DNA from: Georgenia faecalis
Lineage (GTDB): Bacteria > Actinomycetota > Actinomycetes > Actinomycetales > Actinomycetaceae
Assembly (NCBI RefSeq): GCF_003710105.1
Contig: NZ_CP033325.1
Coordinates: 620,001-684,000 of the forward strand
DNA length: 64,000 nt
Reading direction: 5' to 3'
The notes under the pieces are model-generated. The model did not search any database and had not been told where the DNA came from. It saw nothing but the letters and a program-made list of their open reading frames with translations. The position numbers were made by a program, and so were the translations under genes. Below, piece after piece: positions 34,791 to 43,994 of this stretch; position 1 is the first letter of the stretch; each line of letters starts with the position of its first letter.

Positions 34791-35546
34791 TCAGCCCGCC
34801 AGCGAGTACGCCGCGATCGAGACGGCGATGTAGTGGCACACGTAACCGATGACGGTGCCGACGTGGAAGATCTCGTGGAAGCCGAACCAGCGCGGGCTCG
34901 GGTTGGGCCACTTCGTCGCGTAGACGACGGCGCCCAACGTGTAGGCGAGGCCACCGGCGGCGATGAGCCAGACGATGACCGGCGAGCCCAACGTCCAGAA
35001 GTCGGGCAGGAACGCCACGGCGACCCACCCCAGCGCGAGGTAGATGGGGACGTAGAGCCAGCGCGGGGCGCCGAGCCAGAAGACGCGCGCGAGGATGCCG
35101 GCGACCGCGCCGGCCCAGACGACGCCGAGCAGGACCCGGGCCGTGCCCGGGGGCAGCAGCAGCGTCGCGAGCGGCGTGTACGTCCCGGCGATGAGCAGGA
35201 AGATGTTCGAGTGGTCGAGCCGTCGCAGGAACGACATCGCCCGCGGTGACCACGTCCCGCGGTGGTAGACGGCGCTGCAGCCGAAGAGCAGCACGGCGGT
35301 GACGCCGAAGACGGCGGTGCTCACCTTCGCCGTCGTCGTGGGGGACAGGGCGACAAGGACGATGCTCGCGACGAGGCTCACGGGCGTCATCACCGCGTGC
35401 AGGGTGCCGCGCAGGCGAGGCTTGACCGCCTGGGCGATCTCGTCGGCCCGCTCGGTGATCGCCCGGACGGTGTGGGCGAGCCCGTGGTCCGCCGTCGCAC
35501 GGTCGTGCACCCCGTCGCGCCCCGCCTCGGTGGGCCCCTGCCCCAT
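34791..35546 (-). CDS. trhA: Hemolysin III/PAQR family membrane protein
   Basis: A 251-residue seven-helix protein. PAQR landmarks are RGTLHAVMTP (early), CSAVYHRGTW, LRRLDHSNIFLLIAGTYTP and HEIFHVGTVIGYVCHY; the His and Asp residues form the predicted metal site. Bacterial members (TrhA) influence membrane energetics and lipid homeostasis rather than acting as true haemolysins. A ribosome site AGGGAGGA precedes the ATG. It is divergent from uppS with a palindrome between them. Confidence 0.9.
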   Translation of the reverse strand: MGQGPTEAGRDGVHDRATADHGLAHTVRAITERADEIAQAVKPRLRGTLHAVMTPVSLVASIVLVALSPTTTAKVSTAVFGVTAVLLFGCSAVYHRGTWSPRAMSFLRRLDHSNIFLLIAGTYTPLATLLLPPGTARVLLGVVWAGAVAGILARVFWLGAPRWLYVPIYLALGWVAVAFLPDFWTLGSPVIVWLIAAGGLAYTLGAVVYATKWPNPSPRWFGFHEIFHVGTVIGYVCHYIAVSIAAYSLAG

Positions 35547-35611
35547 GTCGGTCCTCCCTCGACCCTCGTCCCTGCGCCCCGCCGATCGCGAGGGGCGCGC
35601 TCCCGCCGTCG

Positions 35612-35633
35612 GAGGTTACTCCACCGTAACCTC
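35612..35633. promoter_or_regulatory. 8-bp inverted repeat between trhA and uppS
   Basis: GAGGTTAC-TCCACC-GTAACCTC is a perfect inverted repeat whose left arm overlaps a minus-strand TAACCT (-10-like, for trhA). A plus-strand TACCGT at 35647-35652 could serve uppS. It looks like an operator for the divergent pair. Confidence 0.5.
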
Positions 35634-35689
35634 GTCGTCGGACGGGTACCGTGTCCCCGACGTCTGCTGGACGACGAGGGCGGAGGAGC

Positions 35690-36451
35690 ATGCGGTCACC
35701 CCGGCTGCTCTACGGGCTGTACGAACGACGCCTCACGGCACAGCTCGATCCGGCGCGCGTGCCCCGGCACGTCGGCGTCATCCTCGACGGCAACCGGCGC
35801 TGGGCCCGGGCGCTGGGCAACCCCGCCTCCCACGGCCACCGCCGGGGCGCGGACAAGATCTCGGAGATGCTCGGCTGGGCCGAGGACGCCGGGGTCCAGA
35901 TCGTCACGCTGTGGATGCTGTCCACGGACAACCTCCAGCGCGACCCGGACGAGGTCGCCGAGCTCCTCGAGATCATCGCGTCGACCGTCGACTCCCTCGC
36001 CGAGACCGGACGCTGGCGCGTGCGCGTGGTGGGCGCGCTCTCCCTCCTGCCTCCCGACGTCGCCGCCCGCCTGGAGAAGGCGGTCGAGCGGACCGCCGAC
36101 GTCGAGGGCCTGCACGTCAACGTCGCCGTCGGGTACGGCGGGCGCTACGAGATCACCGACGCCGTGCGCTCGCTGCTGCTCCAGTACGCCAAGGACGGTG
36201 CCTCGATCGAGGACGTCGCCCGGGTGCTCGACGTCGAGCACATCGCCGAGCACCTCTACACCAAGGGCCAGCCCGACCCCGACCTGGTCATCCGCACCTC
36301 GGGCGAGCAGCGGCTCGGCGGGTTCCTCCTGTGGCAGAGCGTCCACAGCGAGTACTACTTCTGCGAGACGTACTGGCCGGACTTCCGGCGCGTCGACTTC
36401 CTGCGCGCGCTGCGTGACTACGCCTCGCGGGAGCGTCGCCTCGGGCGCTGA
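35690..36451 (+). CDS. uppS: Isoprenyl diphosphate synthase (cis-prenyltransferase)
   Basis: A 253-residue cis-prenyltransferase that extends FPP/GGPP with IPP to make polyprenyl diphosphates for cell-wall lipid carriers. The catalytic Asp is in HVGVILDGNRRWAR, followed by SHGHRRGADK, TLWMLSTDNLQR, and the IPP-binding LVIRTSGEQRLGGFLLWQ. Chain length cannot be assigned. ATG 35690 has CGGAGGAG upstream. ispH, another isoprenoid gene, lies 6 kb away. Confidence 0.94.
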   Translation: MRSPRLLYGLYERRLTAQLDPARVPRHVGVILDGNRRWARALGNPASHGHRRGADKISEMLGWAEDAGVQIVTLWMLSTDNLQRDPDEVAELLEIIASTVDSLAETGRWRVRVVGALSLLPPDVAARLEKAVERTADVEGLHVNVAVGYGGRYEITDAVRSLLLQYAKDGASIEDVARVLDVEHIAEHLYTKGQPDPDLVIRTSGEQRLGGFLLWQSVHSEYYFCETYWPDFRRVDFLRALRDYASRERRLGR

Positions 36452-36703
36452 CGGCCGCGCACGGGGAGTGTCGCGGACTCGGGTGTGTCGCGCGGTCCGG
36501 GCCGCCGTCGCCGTCGTACCGTCGGTGTGACGGACAGCACACCCGTCGTCCTCCGGGAGGCCACCCATGGAGCACCTGCTCCGCGCGGGAGGGGCCGACC
36601 GGCCCCGCCGGGGCCGGCCGCCTGCCCCCACCCGAATGCCGCGCCCGCCGCGCGCGAGGCGCTGCTGATCGGCGCAGCCGCGCCGGAGGGAGCCCGCGAA
36701 CGC

Positions 36704-38095
36704 ATGACCACCACCCTGGACAGGACCGACAGCCCGGAGATCGCGAGCGCCGAGCGCCCCGACGGCGCCACGCCGGTGCCCCAGCGCCTCACCTACGTCA
36801 TCGACACCTCGGTCCTGCTCTCCGACCCCCACGCGTTCCTCCGCTTCGCCGAGCACGACGTCGTGCTCCCCGTCGTCGTCATCACCGAGCTCGAGGGCAA
36901 GCGCCACCACCCCGAGCTCGGCTACTTCGCGCGCACCGCGCTGCGCCTGCTCGACGAGCTCCGGGTCGAGCACGGCCGGCTGGACACGCCCGTGCCCGTG
37001 GGCCGGGACGGCGGCTCGGTGCGGGTCGAGCTCAACCACACCGACGCCGCCGTCCTGCCCTCCGGGCTGCGCCTGGGGGACAACGACACCCGGATCCTCT
37101 CCGTGGCCGCCCACCTCTCCGCCGAGGGGCACCAGGTCACCGTCGTCTCCACCGACCTGCCCATGCGGGTCAAGGCCTCCGCCGTCGGCCTCCATGCCGA
37201 GGAGTACCGCGCCCACCACGCCGTCGACTCGGGCTGGACGGGGATGACGACGGCGGACCTCACCGAGGAGGAGATGGCCCGCCTGTGGACCGACGGCCGC
37301 CTGGACGCGACCGCGCTCGGCCTGGCGCCGTCGCTGCAGGCGGAGCCGTGCCACACCGGCGTCATCCTCCACTCCTCGCGGGGCTCGGCGCTGGGCCGCC
37401 TCGCGCCCGGCGGCCAGCTCACGCTGGTCCGGCCCGACCGCGACGTCTTCGGCGTCCACGGGCGCAGCGCGGAGCAGCGGATCGCCATCGACCTCCTCCT
37501 CGACCCGCGGATCGGCATCGTCTCCCTCGGTGGGCGCGCCGGGACCGGGAAGTCGGCGCTCGCCCTGTGCGCCGGGCTGGAGGCGGTCCTCGAGCGCCGG
37601 GAGCACCGCAAGGTCGTCGTCTTCCGGCCGCTCTTCGCCGTCGGTGGCCAGGAGCTGGGCTACCTGCCCGGCTCCGAGGCGGAGAAGATGAACCCCTGGG
37701 CCCAGGCGGTCTTCGACACGCTCGGGGCGCTCGTCGCCCCGGAGGTGGTCGAGGAGGTGATGGCGCGCGGGATGCTCGAGGTGCTGCCCCTCACCCACGT
37801 GCGGGGGCGCTCGCTCCACGACGCGTTCGTCATCGTGGACGAGGCACAGTCCCTCGAGCGCAACGTCCTGCTCACCGTCCTGTCCCGCATCGGCCAGAAC
37901 TCCAAGGTCGTCCTCACGCACGACGTCGCCCAGCGGGACAACCTCCGGGTGGGGCGGCACGACGGCGTGGCGGCCGTCGTGGAGACGCTCAAGGGTCACG
38001 ACCTGTTCGCGCACGTGACGCTGACCCGCTCCGAGCGGTCGGCCATCGCCGCGCTCGTCACCGACCTGCTCGAGGGCGGCGTTCCGGCCCACTGA
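36704..38095 (+). CDS. PhoH-like ATPase with N-terminal PIN domain
   Basis: A 463-residue PhoH2-type protein: PIN nuclease domain ([45 protein letters not shown]) followed by a PhoH ATPase domain with Walker [10 protein letters not shown] and Walker [12 protein letters not shown]. PhoH2 proteins are RNA helicase/ribonucleases. ATG 36704 gives the usual length, but an in-frame GTG at 36527, 4 nt after a TACCGT -10-like element, would add 59 low-complexity residues; its use cannot be excluded. Confidence 0.9.
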   Translation: MTTTLDRTDSPEIASAERPDGATPVPQRLTYVIDTSVLLSDPHAFLRFAEHDVVLPVVVITELEGKRHHPELGYFARTALRLLDELRVEHGRLDTPVPVGRDGGSVRVELNHTDAAVLPSGLRLGDNDTRILSVAAHLSAEGHQVTVVSTDLPMRVKASAVGLHAEEYRAHHAVDSGWTGMTTADLTEEEMARLWTDGRLDATALGLAPSLQAEPCHTGVILHSSRGSALGRLAPGGQLTLVRPDRDVFGVHGRSAEQRIAIDLLLDPRIGIVSLGGRAGTGKSALALCAGLEAVLERREHRKVVVFRPLFAVGGQELGYLPGSEAEKMNPWAQAVFDTLGALVAPEVVEEVMARGMLEVLPLTHVRGRSLHDAFVIVDEAQSLERNVLLTVLSRIGQNSKVVLTHDVAQRDNLRVGRHDGVAAVVETLKGHDLFAHVTLTRSERSAIAALVTDLLEGGVPAH

Positions 38096-38244
38096 CGCCG
38101 GGGGGCGCCGACGCCGGGAGGCACGGGCGCCGCGACCGGCGGCCCGGGTGTCCGGGCCGCGGGTCGCAGCGTGCCGTTCGCGGGCGTCGGGGCGTCGGTG
38201 CGGGGCGTCGGTCCGCCCGCCCGCCGGCCCGGGCCTGGCGCCCG

Positions 38245-39381
38245 TCAGCGCCCGGCGAGCTCGATGCGGTGCGGCGGGTTCGCGCCGGCGCGCGAGACGG
38301 TGATGGCGGCGACCTGCGCGGCGCGGGTGAGCACGTCGCCCAGCGTGACGCGGTCGATCCCGCGCAGGGCCTCGCGCTGCGCCGCGCCGGTGAGCCCGGC
38401 CCGCCACAGCCCGTCGATGATCCCCGCCATGAAGGAGTCACCCGCGCCCACGGTGTCGACGACGTCGACCCGCGGCGCCACGACGTCGACCTCGACGCCG
38501 CCCGCCGTCACCGCCAGGGCCCCGGCGCCGCCGAGGGTGACGACGACGATGCCGGCGCCGAGCCCGATCCAGTCGCCGGCGACCTCGCGCACGTCGACGC
38601 CGGGCGCGAGCCAGGCGAGGTCCTCGTCGGAGACCTTGACGACGTCGGCCTGGGCGATGAGCCGCTCCATGACCGGCCGGGCCTGCTCGGCACTGCCCAT
38701 GAGGTCCGGCCGGGCGTTCGGGTCGTAGGTGATGGTGGCGAGCGGGCGGAACCGCTCCACCGCCTCGGCGATCTTCTCGGCGCCGGGCGGGAGGACCGCG
38801 GCGATCGATCCCGTGTGCACGACCGTCGGGGCCAGGGCGGGGGAGAGCGCGGGCAGGTCCGAGCGGAGGTCGAACGTGTAGTCCGCCGCGCCGTCCGCGC
38901 CGATCCGGGCGGCCGCGGTCGACGTGCGCCCGCCGAGCTCCGAGCCGGGGACGAGCACGACGCCGTCGGTCTCCAGGTGCTGGCGGATCCGGTCCCCGCG
39001 CTCGTCGATGCCGAACCAGGTGGCGAGCTCGACGGCGTGCCCCAGGCGCGCGATGCCGAGGGCCACGTTGGCCGGGCTGCCGCCGACGTGCTCGACCGGG
39101 TCCTCGCCCGCGCGCTCGACGACGTCGATGAGCGCCTCGCCGAGGACGAGGGCGCTGCCGGCGGCCTCCGGACCGCGGGGCGACGCCTCGCTCGCGGGCC
39201 CGTAGGCGGGGGTGGTCGACGCGAGCTCGGGCTCGGGCAGGAGGGCGAGCTCGGGGTGGGCCGCGGGCGACGGCTCGGTGCGGCGGTCCGTGGTGCCGGA
39301 CTGCGGGCCGGAGGGCTCGCCGGGCGCCTCGCGGCGGCCGGACTCGGTGCCGGGAGCGTCCTCGGGGGGCAGGGTGGTCAC
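38245..39381 (-). CDS. PfkB-family carbohydrate kinase
   Basis: A 378-residue ribokinase-like sugar kinase. A disordered Pro/Glu-rich N-terminal extension of about 75 residues precedes LVLGEALIDVVE. GGSPANVALGIARLG is PfkB signature 1 and DTVGAGDSFMAGIIDGLW is signature 2 with the catalytic Asp. Closest in type to fructokinases, but the substrate is not certain. The GTG at 39381 follows GAGGAGGAG and overlaps the stop of xseB. Confidence 0.9.
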   Translation of the reverse strand: MTTLPPEDAPGTESGRREAPGEPSGPQSGTTDRRTEPSPAAHPELALLPEPELASTTPAYGPASEASPRGPEAAGSALVLGEALIDVVERAGEDPVEHVGGSPANVALGIARLGHAVELATWFGIDERGDRIRQHLETDGVVLVPGSELGGRTSTAAARIGADGAADYTFDLRSDLPALSPALAPTVVHTGSIAAVLPPGAEKIAEAVERFRPLATITYDPNARPDLMGSAEQARPVMERLIAQADVVKVSDEDLAWLAPGVDVREVAGDWIGLGAGIVVVTLGGAGALAVTAGGVEVDVVAPRVDVVDTVGAGDSFMAGIIDGLWRAGLTGAAQREALRGIDRVTLGDVLTRAAQVAAITVSRAGANPPHRIELAGR

Positions 39382-39656
39382 GCGGTCTCCTCCTCGGTGA
39401 GGTCTGCGGGGGTCGGGCCGGGGCGGTCCCCGGGCGCACGCGGGGAGGCGCCCGCCTGCCCGCGGGCGTCCTCGAGGCGGCGGCGGGCGCCGTCGAGCCA
39501 CGCCTGGCAGCGGGCGGCGAGGGCCTCGCCCCGCTCCCACAGCGCGAGCGCGTCCTCGAGCGAGGTGGCGCCGGCCTCGAGGCGGCGGACCACCTCGACG
39601 AGCTCCTCACGGGCCTGTTCGTAGGTGAGCGCGTCGATGTCGCTGGGCTGGGTCAC
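39378..39656 (-). CDS. xseB: Exodeoxyribonuclease VII small subunit
   Basis: A 92-residue protein with the XseB helical hairpin (LTYEQAREELVEVVRRLEAG, LEDALALWERGEALA) and a longer than usual Pro-rich tail of about 25 residues. It partners XseA in degrading single-stranded DNA. GTG 39656 is used. It lies 41 bp downstream of xseA and overlaps the pfkB-type gene by 4 bp. Confidence 0.94.
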   Translation of the reverse strand: MTQPSDIDALTYEQAREELVEVVRRLEAGATSLEDALALWERGEALAARCQAWLDGARRRLEDARGQAGASPRAPGDRPGPTPADLTEEETA

Positions 39657-39697
39657 GGCGCCAGTGTGGCAGAGCGCGCCGACAGCCGCCGGGCCGC

Positions 39698-40942
39698 TCA
39701 GGGGGAGGGCCGGACCTCCACCCGCAGCCGCCCCTCGGCGAGGAGGGCCTCGAGCTGGTCGCCCGCGGCGACGTCGTCGGGCGAGCGCACCGCGGTGCCC
39801 GCGGGGGTGCGCAGGACCGCGTAGCCGCGGGCGAGCGTGGCGGCGGGGGAGAGGGCTCGCAGCCGCCCGTGGAGGGTGGCGAGCTCGGCCGCCGACCGCT
39901 CGACCCGGAGCGCGAAGGCCTGCGACCCGGCCCGGTGCAGCCGGTCGACGTCCTCGGCCCGACGGACGACCATCGTCGTCGGGTCGGCGAGGACGGGGCG
40001 GCTGCGGATCCCGTCGAGGGCGTGCTGCTCCGCGCGCAGCCGGTGCTCGATGGCCGCCCCCATGCGCTGGCGGGCGTGCAGGACGATCCGCTGCTCCTCG
40101 GACATGTCCGGGACGATCCGCCGGGCGGCGTCGGTGGGGGTGGACGCGCGGTAGTCGGCGACGAGGTCGAGCAGCGGGGCGTCGGTCTCGTGGCCGATGG
40201 CCGACACGAGCGGGGTGCGGCACGCGGCGGCGGTGCGCACGAGCTGCTCGTTGGAGAACGGCAGGAGGTCCTCGACGGAGCCTCCACCCCGGGCGACGAC
40301 GATGACGTCGACGCGGGAGTCGGCGTCGAGCTCGGCGATGGCGGCGGACACCTGGCTCACCGCACCGGTGCCCTGGACGGCCACCTCGCGGATCTCGAAG
40401 TGCACGCCCGGCCAGCGCTCGCGGGCGTTGACGACGACGTCGTGCTCGGCCTTGGACTCGCGCCCGCAGACCAGGCCGACGACGGCGGGCAGGAACGGCA
40501 GCGCGACCTTGCGCCCGACGTCGAAGAGGCCCTCGGCGGCGAGGACCCGCTTGAGCTGCTCGACGCGGGCGAGGAGGTCCCCGATCCCCACGGTGCGCAG
40601 GGCGTCCGCCTGGAGCTGGAGGGTGCCGCGCTTGGTCCAGTACGTGGGCTTGGCGTGGACGACGACGTGGGAGCCCTCGCGCAGGGGCGTGGCCGCACCG
40701 GCGAGCAGGCGGGGGTGGACGCTCACGGGCAGCGACATGTCGACGTCGTTGTCCCGCAGGGTGAGGAAGGCCATCCCGGCGCCCGGGCGGCGGTTGAGCT
40801 GGACGATCTGGCCCTCGACCCACACCGGGGGCATCCGGGCGACGTACTCACCGATCTTCTGGGTGAGCAGCCGCACGGGCCAGGGCTGCTCCGCCGTCGT
40901 CTCCAGGGCTCGGGCGGGGAGCTCGCGGGGCTTGTCGCTCAC
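39698..40942 (-). CDS. xseA: Exodeoxyribonuclease VII large subunit
   Basis: A 414-residue nuclease subunit: an N-terminal OB fold (VWVEGQIVQLNRRPGAGMAFLTLRD in the first 70 residues) and a catalytic domain with VVARGGGSVEDLLPFSNE and SAIGHETDAPLLD. It makes bidirectional single-strand cuts in repair. The GTG at 40942 has CGGAGG upstream and overlaps the stop of the GNAT gene. Confidence 0.95.
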   Translation of the reverse strand: MSDKPRELPARALETTAEQPWPVRLLTQKIGEYVARMPPVWVEGQIVQLNRRPGAGMAFLTLRDNDVDMSLPVSVHPRLLAGAATPLREGSHVVVHAKPTYWTKRGTLQLQADALRTVGIGDLLARVEQLKRVLAAEGLFDVGRKVALPFLPAVVGLVCGRESKAEHDVVVNARERWPGVHFEIREVAVQGTGAVSQVSAAIAELDADSRVDVIVVARGGGSVEDLLPFSNEQLVRTAAACRTPLVSAIGHETDAPLLDLVADYRASTPTDAARRIVPDMSEEQRIVLHARQRMGAAIEHRLRAEQHALDGIRSRPVLADPTTMVVRRAEDVDRLHRAGSQAFALRVERSAAELATLHGRLRALSPAATLARGYAVLRTPAGTAVRSPDDVAAGDQLEALLAEGRLRVEVRPSP

Positions 40943-41688
40943 CGGCCACCTCCGTCGTCCTCGGCACCGGCGCCGGCGCCGGCGGGGGCGTGGGCGTGGG
41001 CGCCGCCGCCGGCACCGGCGGGGGCGTGGGCGTGGGCGCCGCCGGGGTGGGCGGGCGCGCCGGGCCGGCCGAGCGCGCGGCCCATGATGAGCGTGTCGGG
41101 CAGCTCGGCGAGGACCGACAGGCCGACCCGGCCGTAGAACGCGACGGCCCCGCGGTTCGCCCGCGAGACCCCCAGGTGCACGCCGGGGACGCCGCGCGCC
41201 TCCAGCGCGTCGGTGAGGGCGGCGATGAGCGCCCGGCCGCCGCCGGCCCCGCGGGCCTCGGGCAGGAGGTCGATGTGCAGGTGGGCGGGGTGCGCGGCGA
41301 ACCACGGCGCGTCGGTCCTCCGGCCGCCCTCGATCATCGCGACGAGCTCGGCGTCCGGGCTGCCGGGACGCGGCGGGGCGGCGCGGTAGTGCTCGCGCAG
41401 CGGCGGCCACCAACGCTCCTCGCAGGCGGCCTCGAACGCGGCCGTGTCCGCCGTCGCCACGACGTAGCCCAGGGGCTCGGCGGGGGCGCCGGGCTCGGCC
41501 GAGCGCAGGACGAACGCCAGGTCGGGCTCGAGCTCGAGGTAGGGACCCAGCCACAGGTGCCCGAGGAGGTCCGGGTCGTCGTGGTCGGCGCTGGCGTCGT
41601 CGCCGCCGGCGCCGGTCCGCAGGCAGATGGAGTACAGCGCTGCCCGGTCCTCGGGGCGGTACCGGTCGAGGGTGAGGTGAGGTTGCAT
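40939..41688 (-). CDS. GNAT-family N-acetyltransferase
   Basis: A 249-residue acetyltransferase. LHIDLLPEARGAGGGRALIAAL is the acetyl-CoA-binding motif A (Arg/Gly-X-Gly-X-Gly/Ala) and HLGVSRANRGAVAFYGRVGL is the C-terminal motif. The last 40 residues are an Ala/Gly/His-rich repeat (AHAHAPAGAG twice) beyond the normal fold. The substrate is unknown. The stop overlaps xseA by 4 bp, giving a GNAT-xseA-xseB-pfkB-type operon order. Confidence 0.85.
   Translation of the reverse strand: MQPHLTLDRYRPEDRAALYSICLRTGAGGDDASADHDDPDLLGHLWLGPYLELEPDLAFVLRSAEPGAPAEPLGYVVATADTAAFEAACEERWWPPLREHYRAAPPRPGSPDAELVAMIEGGRRTDAPWFAAHPAHLHIDLLPEARGAGGGRALIAALTDALEARGVPGVHLGVSRANRGAVAFYGRVGLSVLAELPDTLIMGRALGRPGAPAHPGGAHAHAPAGAGGGAHAHAPAGAGAGAEDDGGGR
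40979..41043. repeat. 36-bp period repeat in the GNAT tail
   Basis: Two 29-bp identical blocks (40979-41007 and 41015-41043, period 36) encode the repeated A-H-A-H-A-P-A-G segment of the acetyltransferase C-terminus. Confidence 0.8.
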
Positions 41689-41734
41689 CGGCCACAGCCT
41701 CGCACGTGGGGGCGACGCCCCACGCGCGGGTGCG

Positions 41735-41740
41735 TAACCT
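41735..41740 (+). promoter_or_regulatory. -10 element (TAACCT), leaderless ispH
   Basis: TAACCT ends exactly 6 nt before the GTG start of ispH; no ribosome site is recognisable. Confidence 0.5.
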
Positions 41741-41746
41741 GGGGGT

Positions 41747-42874
41747 GTGACTACTGTGCCCGCGAACGCGTCCGCGGCCGTCGCGCCCGCGCCCGGCCCG
41801 TCCCTCGCCGGCTCCTCGGCCTTCCCCGACGCCGTCCCGGCGCGCACCCCCGGGGCTCTCGCGCAGCCGGGCCGCCGGATCCTCCTGGCGGCGCCGCGCG
41901 GGTACTGCGCCGGGGTGGACCGGGCGGTCGACGCCGTCGAGAAGGCGCTCGCCCACTACGGCGCGCCGATCTACGTGCGCAAGGAGATCGTCCACAACAA
42001 GTTCGTCGTCGAGACGCTCACCGAGCGCGGGGCGATCTTCGTCGACGAGACCGACGAGGTGCCGGTCGGCGCCCGCGTCGTCTTCTCCGCCCACGGCGTC
42101 TCCCCGGCCGTCCACGCCCAGGCCGCGGCCCGTGACCTGTCCACCATCGACGCGACGTGCCCGCTGGTGACCAAGGTCCACAAGGAGGCCGTGCGGTTCG
42201 CCGGCGAGGACTTCGACATCCTCCTCATCGGCCACGACGGTCACGAGGAGGTTGAGGGCACCCAGGGCGAGGCGCCCGAGCACATCCAGGTGGTCAACTC
42301 CCCGGACGAGGTCGACCGGGTCGTCGTCCGCGACCCCGAGAAGGTCATCTGGCTGTCCCAGACCACCCTGTCCGTCGACGAGACCATGGAGACGGTGCGG
42401 CGCCTGCGCGAGCGGTTCCCCGCCCTGCAGGACCCGCCGAGCGACGACATCTGCTACGCCACCCAGAACCGCCAGGTGGCCGTCAAGCGGCTGGCGCCGG
42501 GGACGGACGTCGTCATCGTCGTCGGGTCGGCGAACTCCTCGAACTCGGTGCGCCTCGTCGAGGTGGCGCTCGAGTCGGGCGCCGGCGCGGCCTACCGCGT
42601 GGACACCGCGGCGGAGATCGACCCGGCGTGGGTGGACGGCGCGATGACCGTCGGCGTCACCTCGGGCGCCTCGGTCCCGGAGATCCTCGTCCGCGACGTC
42701 ATCACCCGGCTCGGTGAGCTGGGGATCGGCGAGGTCGAGGAGGTCCGTACGGCGACCGAGGACATCATGTTCTCGCTGCCGAAGAACCTGCGCGCCGACC
42801 TCAAGCGCGCGGGCGCCCAGCCCGACCGCCCGCACCGCGGCCGCCGCACGGCGCTCACGGTCGAGCCGGTCTGA
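41747..42874 (+). CDS. ispH: 4-hydroxy-3-methylbut-2-enyl diphosphate reductase
   Basis: A 375-residue Fe-S enzyme, the last step of the MEP pathway to IPP and DMAPP. The three cluster cysteines lie in [22 protein letters not shown] and [19 protein letters not shown] and [10 protein letters not shown] bind substrate. An Ala/Pro-rich extension of about 40 residues precedes the core. The GTG at 41747 agrees with the leaderless -10. Confidence 0.96.
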   Translation: MTTVPANASAAVAPAPGPSLAGSSAFPDAVPARTPGALAQPGRRILLAAPRGYCAGVDRAVDAVEKALAHYGAPIYVRKEIVHNKFVVETLTERGAIFVDETDEVPVGARVVFSAHGVSPAVHAQAAARDLSTIDATCPLVTKVHKEAVRFAGEDFDILLIGHDGHEEVEGTQGEAPEHIQVVNSPDEVDRVVVRDPEKVIWLSQTTLSVDETMETVRRLRERFPALQDPPSDDICYATQNRQVAVKRLAPGTDVVIVVGSANSSNSVRLVEVALESGAGAAYRVDTAAEIDPAWVDGAMTVGVTSGASVPEILVRDVITRLGELGIGEVEEVRTATEDIMFSLPKNLRADLKRAGAQPDRPHRGRRTALTVEPV

Positions 42875-42932
42875 CCTGCAGGCAGCCCGCCCACCGCGGC
42901 AGGGTTACGGCCGCAGGGCTACGTAAGCAGGC

Positions 42933-43994
42933 TCACGGCAGCTCCGCGAAGAGCCGGGGGATCGCCCGCTCGACGGCGGGCCGGAACTGCGTGAAGGCGG
43001 TCGCCTCCACCACGGGTCGGGTCTTGGTGCCGCCGCGCCGCCACGTCCCCACCACCTGGCCGCCGGCGACGACGGTCGGCCGGAAGACGCCGTTGCCGCC
43101 GGGGACGAGCCGGTCGGCGAACTCGGGCGGCAGGGCGGCCGACCGGTCCTGGTAGCCGAGGAGGAACTCGTCGAAGCCGGGCAGCAGGTGCACGCCCTGG
43201 GCCTGCCGGCGGTGGGCGGCGAGCCGTTCCGGGGTCTCGGGATCGAGGAACATCTCCACGCCGTCGACCTCGACGCGCTCGAGCCGGTCCCGCGCGACGC
43301 CGACCCCGGCGCGCACGTCCGCCGCGACCAGCTTGGTCCAGCCCGCGAGGTCCCGGACGCTCGCCGGCCCGTGGCTGCGGAAGTAGCGCAGCGCGAGCTC
43401 CCCGAGCGCCTCCTCGCGCTCGAGCCGCCGGGGCGCCAGCACCCACTCGTCGAGGAGCACGAGCCGCTGCTCGTTCCCGGTGACCGGCCCGAAGCACAGC
43501 AGGCCGGTCTGCGCGAGGTACCAGATGAGGTGGTAGCCCCGCTGGCCGGGCGTCATGACCCCGTTCTCCTCCCACACCGCCTGCAGCTCCCGGCGGGTGA
43601 GGGCGCCGCCGCCGGTGAGCGCGCCGAGCGCGACGTCGCGGGCCCGCGCGAGGTCGGCGTCGTCGATGCCCAGCTGCCTGCGCCGCGTGGCCGCTCCGGC
43701 GATGAGGCGGTCGGTGGTGAGCGCGAGCATCCACGCCAGGTCCTCGCCGCGGAGGAGGTGGAGCGTGCCGCGCATGGGCCAGGAGCGGACGACCTCCCCG
43801 GCGTCGAGCGCGGCGACGACATCCTCCCGGGTCCCGCCGGCGGTGCGCAGGGCGAGCGAGGTGAGCGCGCCGGGGAGGTCCTGCGCCTGGGTGGCCAGCG
43901 CCCCGCCGGCGGCGTCCGCGGCGGTCGGCGCCCCCGGTCCGACGAGGCGCTGGGCGGCGAGGCGCAGGAGGGCGACCTCCTGCGGGGTGGTCAT
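42933..43994 (-). CDS. AlkZ/YcaQ-like (HTH_42) DNA glycosylase family protein
   Basis: A 353-residue winged-helix DNA-binding family protein. The N-terminal segment contains Q36-A-Q38 (LATQAQDLPGAL), equivalent to the catalytic Q-x-Q motif of AlkZ, the glycosylase that unhooks interstrand crosslinks and bulky adducts; YcaQ-type proteins have Q-x-D. Other family segments are RSWPMRGTLHLL and LLPGFDEFLLGYQDRSA. Activity on crosslinks is inferred. It overlaps rmuC by 4 bp, suggesting a DNA-repair operon. Confidence 0.85.
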   Translation of the reverse strand: MTTPQEVALLRLAAQRLVGPGAPTAADAAGGALATQAQDLPGALTSLALRTAGGTREDVVAALDAGEVVRSWPMRGTLHLLRGEDLAWMLALTTDRLIAGAATRRRQLGIDDADLARARDVALGALTGGGALTRRELQAVWEENGVMTPGQRGYHLIWYLAQTGLLCFGPVTGNEQRLVLLDEWVLAPRRLEREEALGELALRYFRSHGPASVRDLAGWTKLVAADVRAGVGVARDRLERVEVDGVEMFLDPETPERLAAHRRQAQGVHLLPGFDEFLLGYQDRSAALPPEFADRLVPGGNGVFRPTVVAGGQVVGTWRRGGTKTRPVVEATAFTQFRPAVERAIPRLFAELP

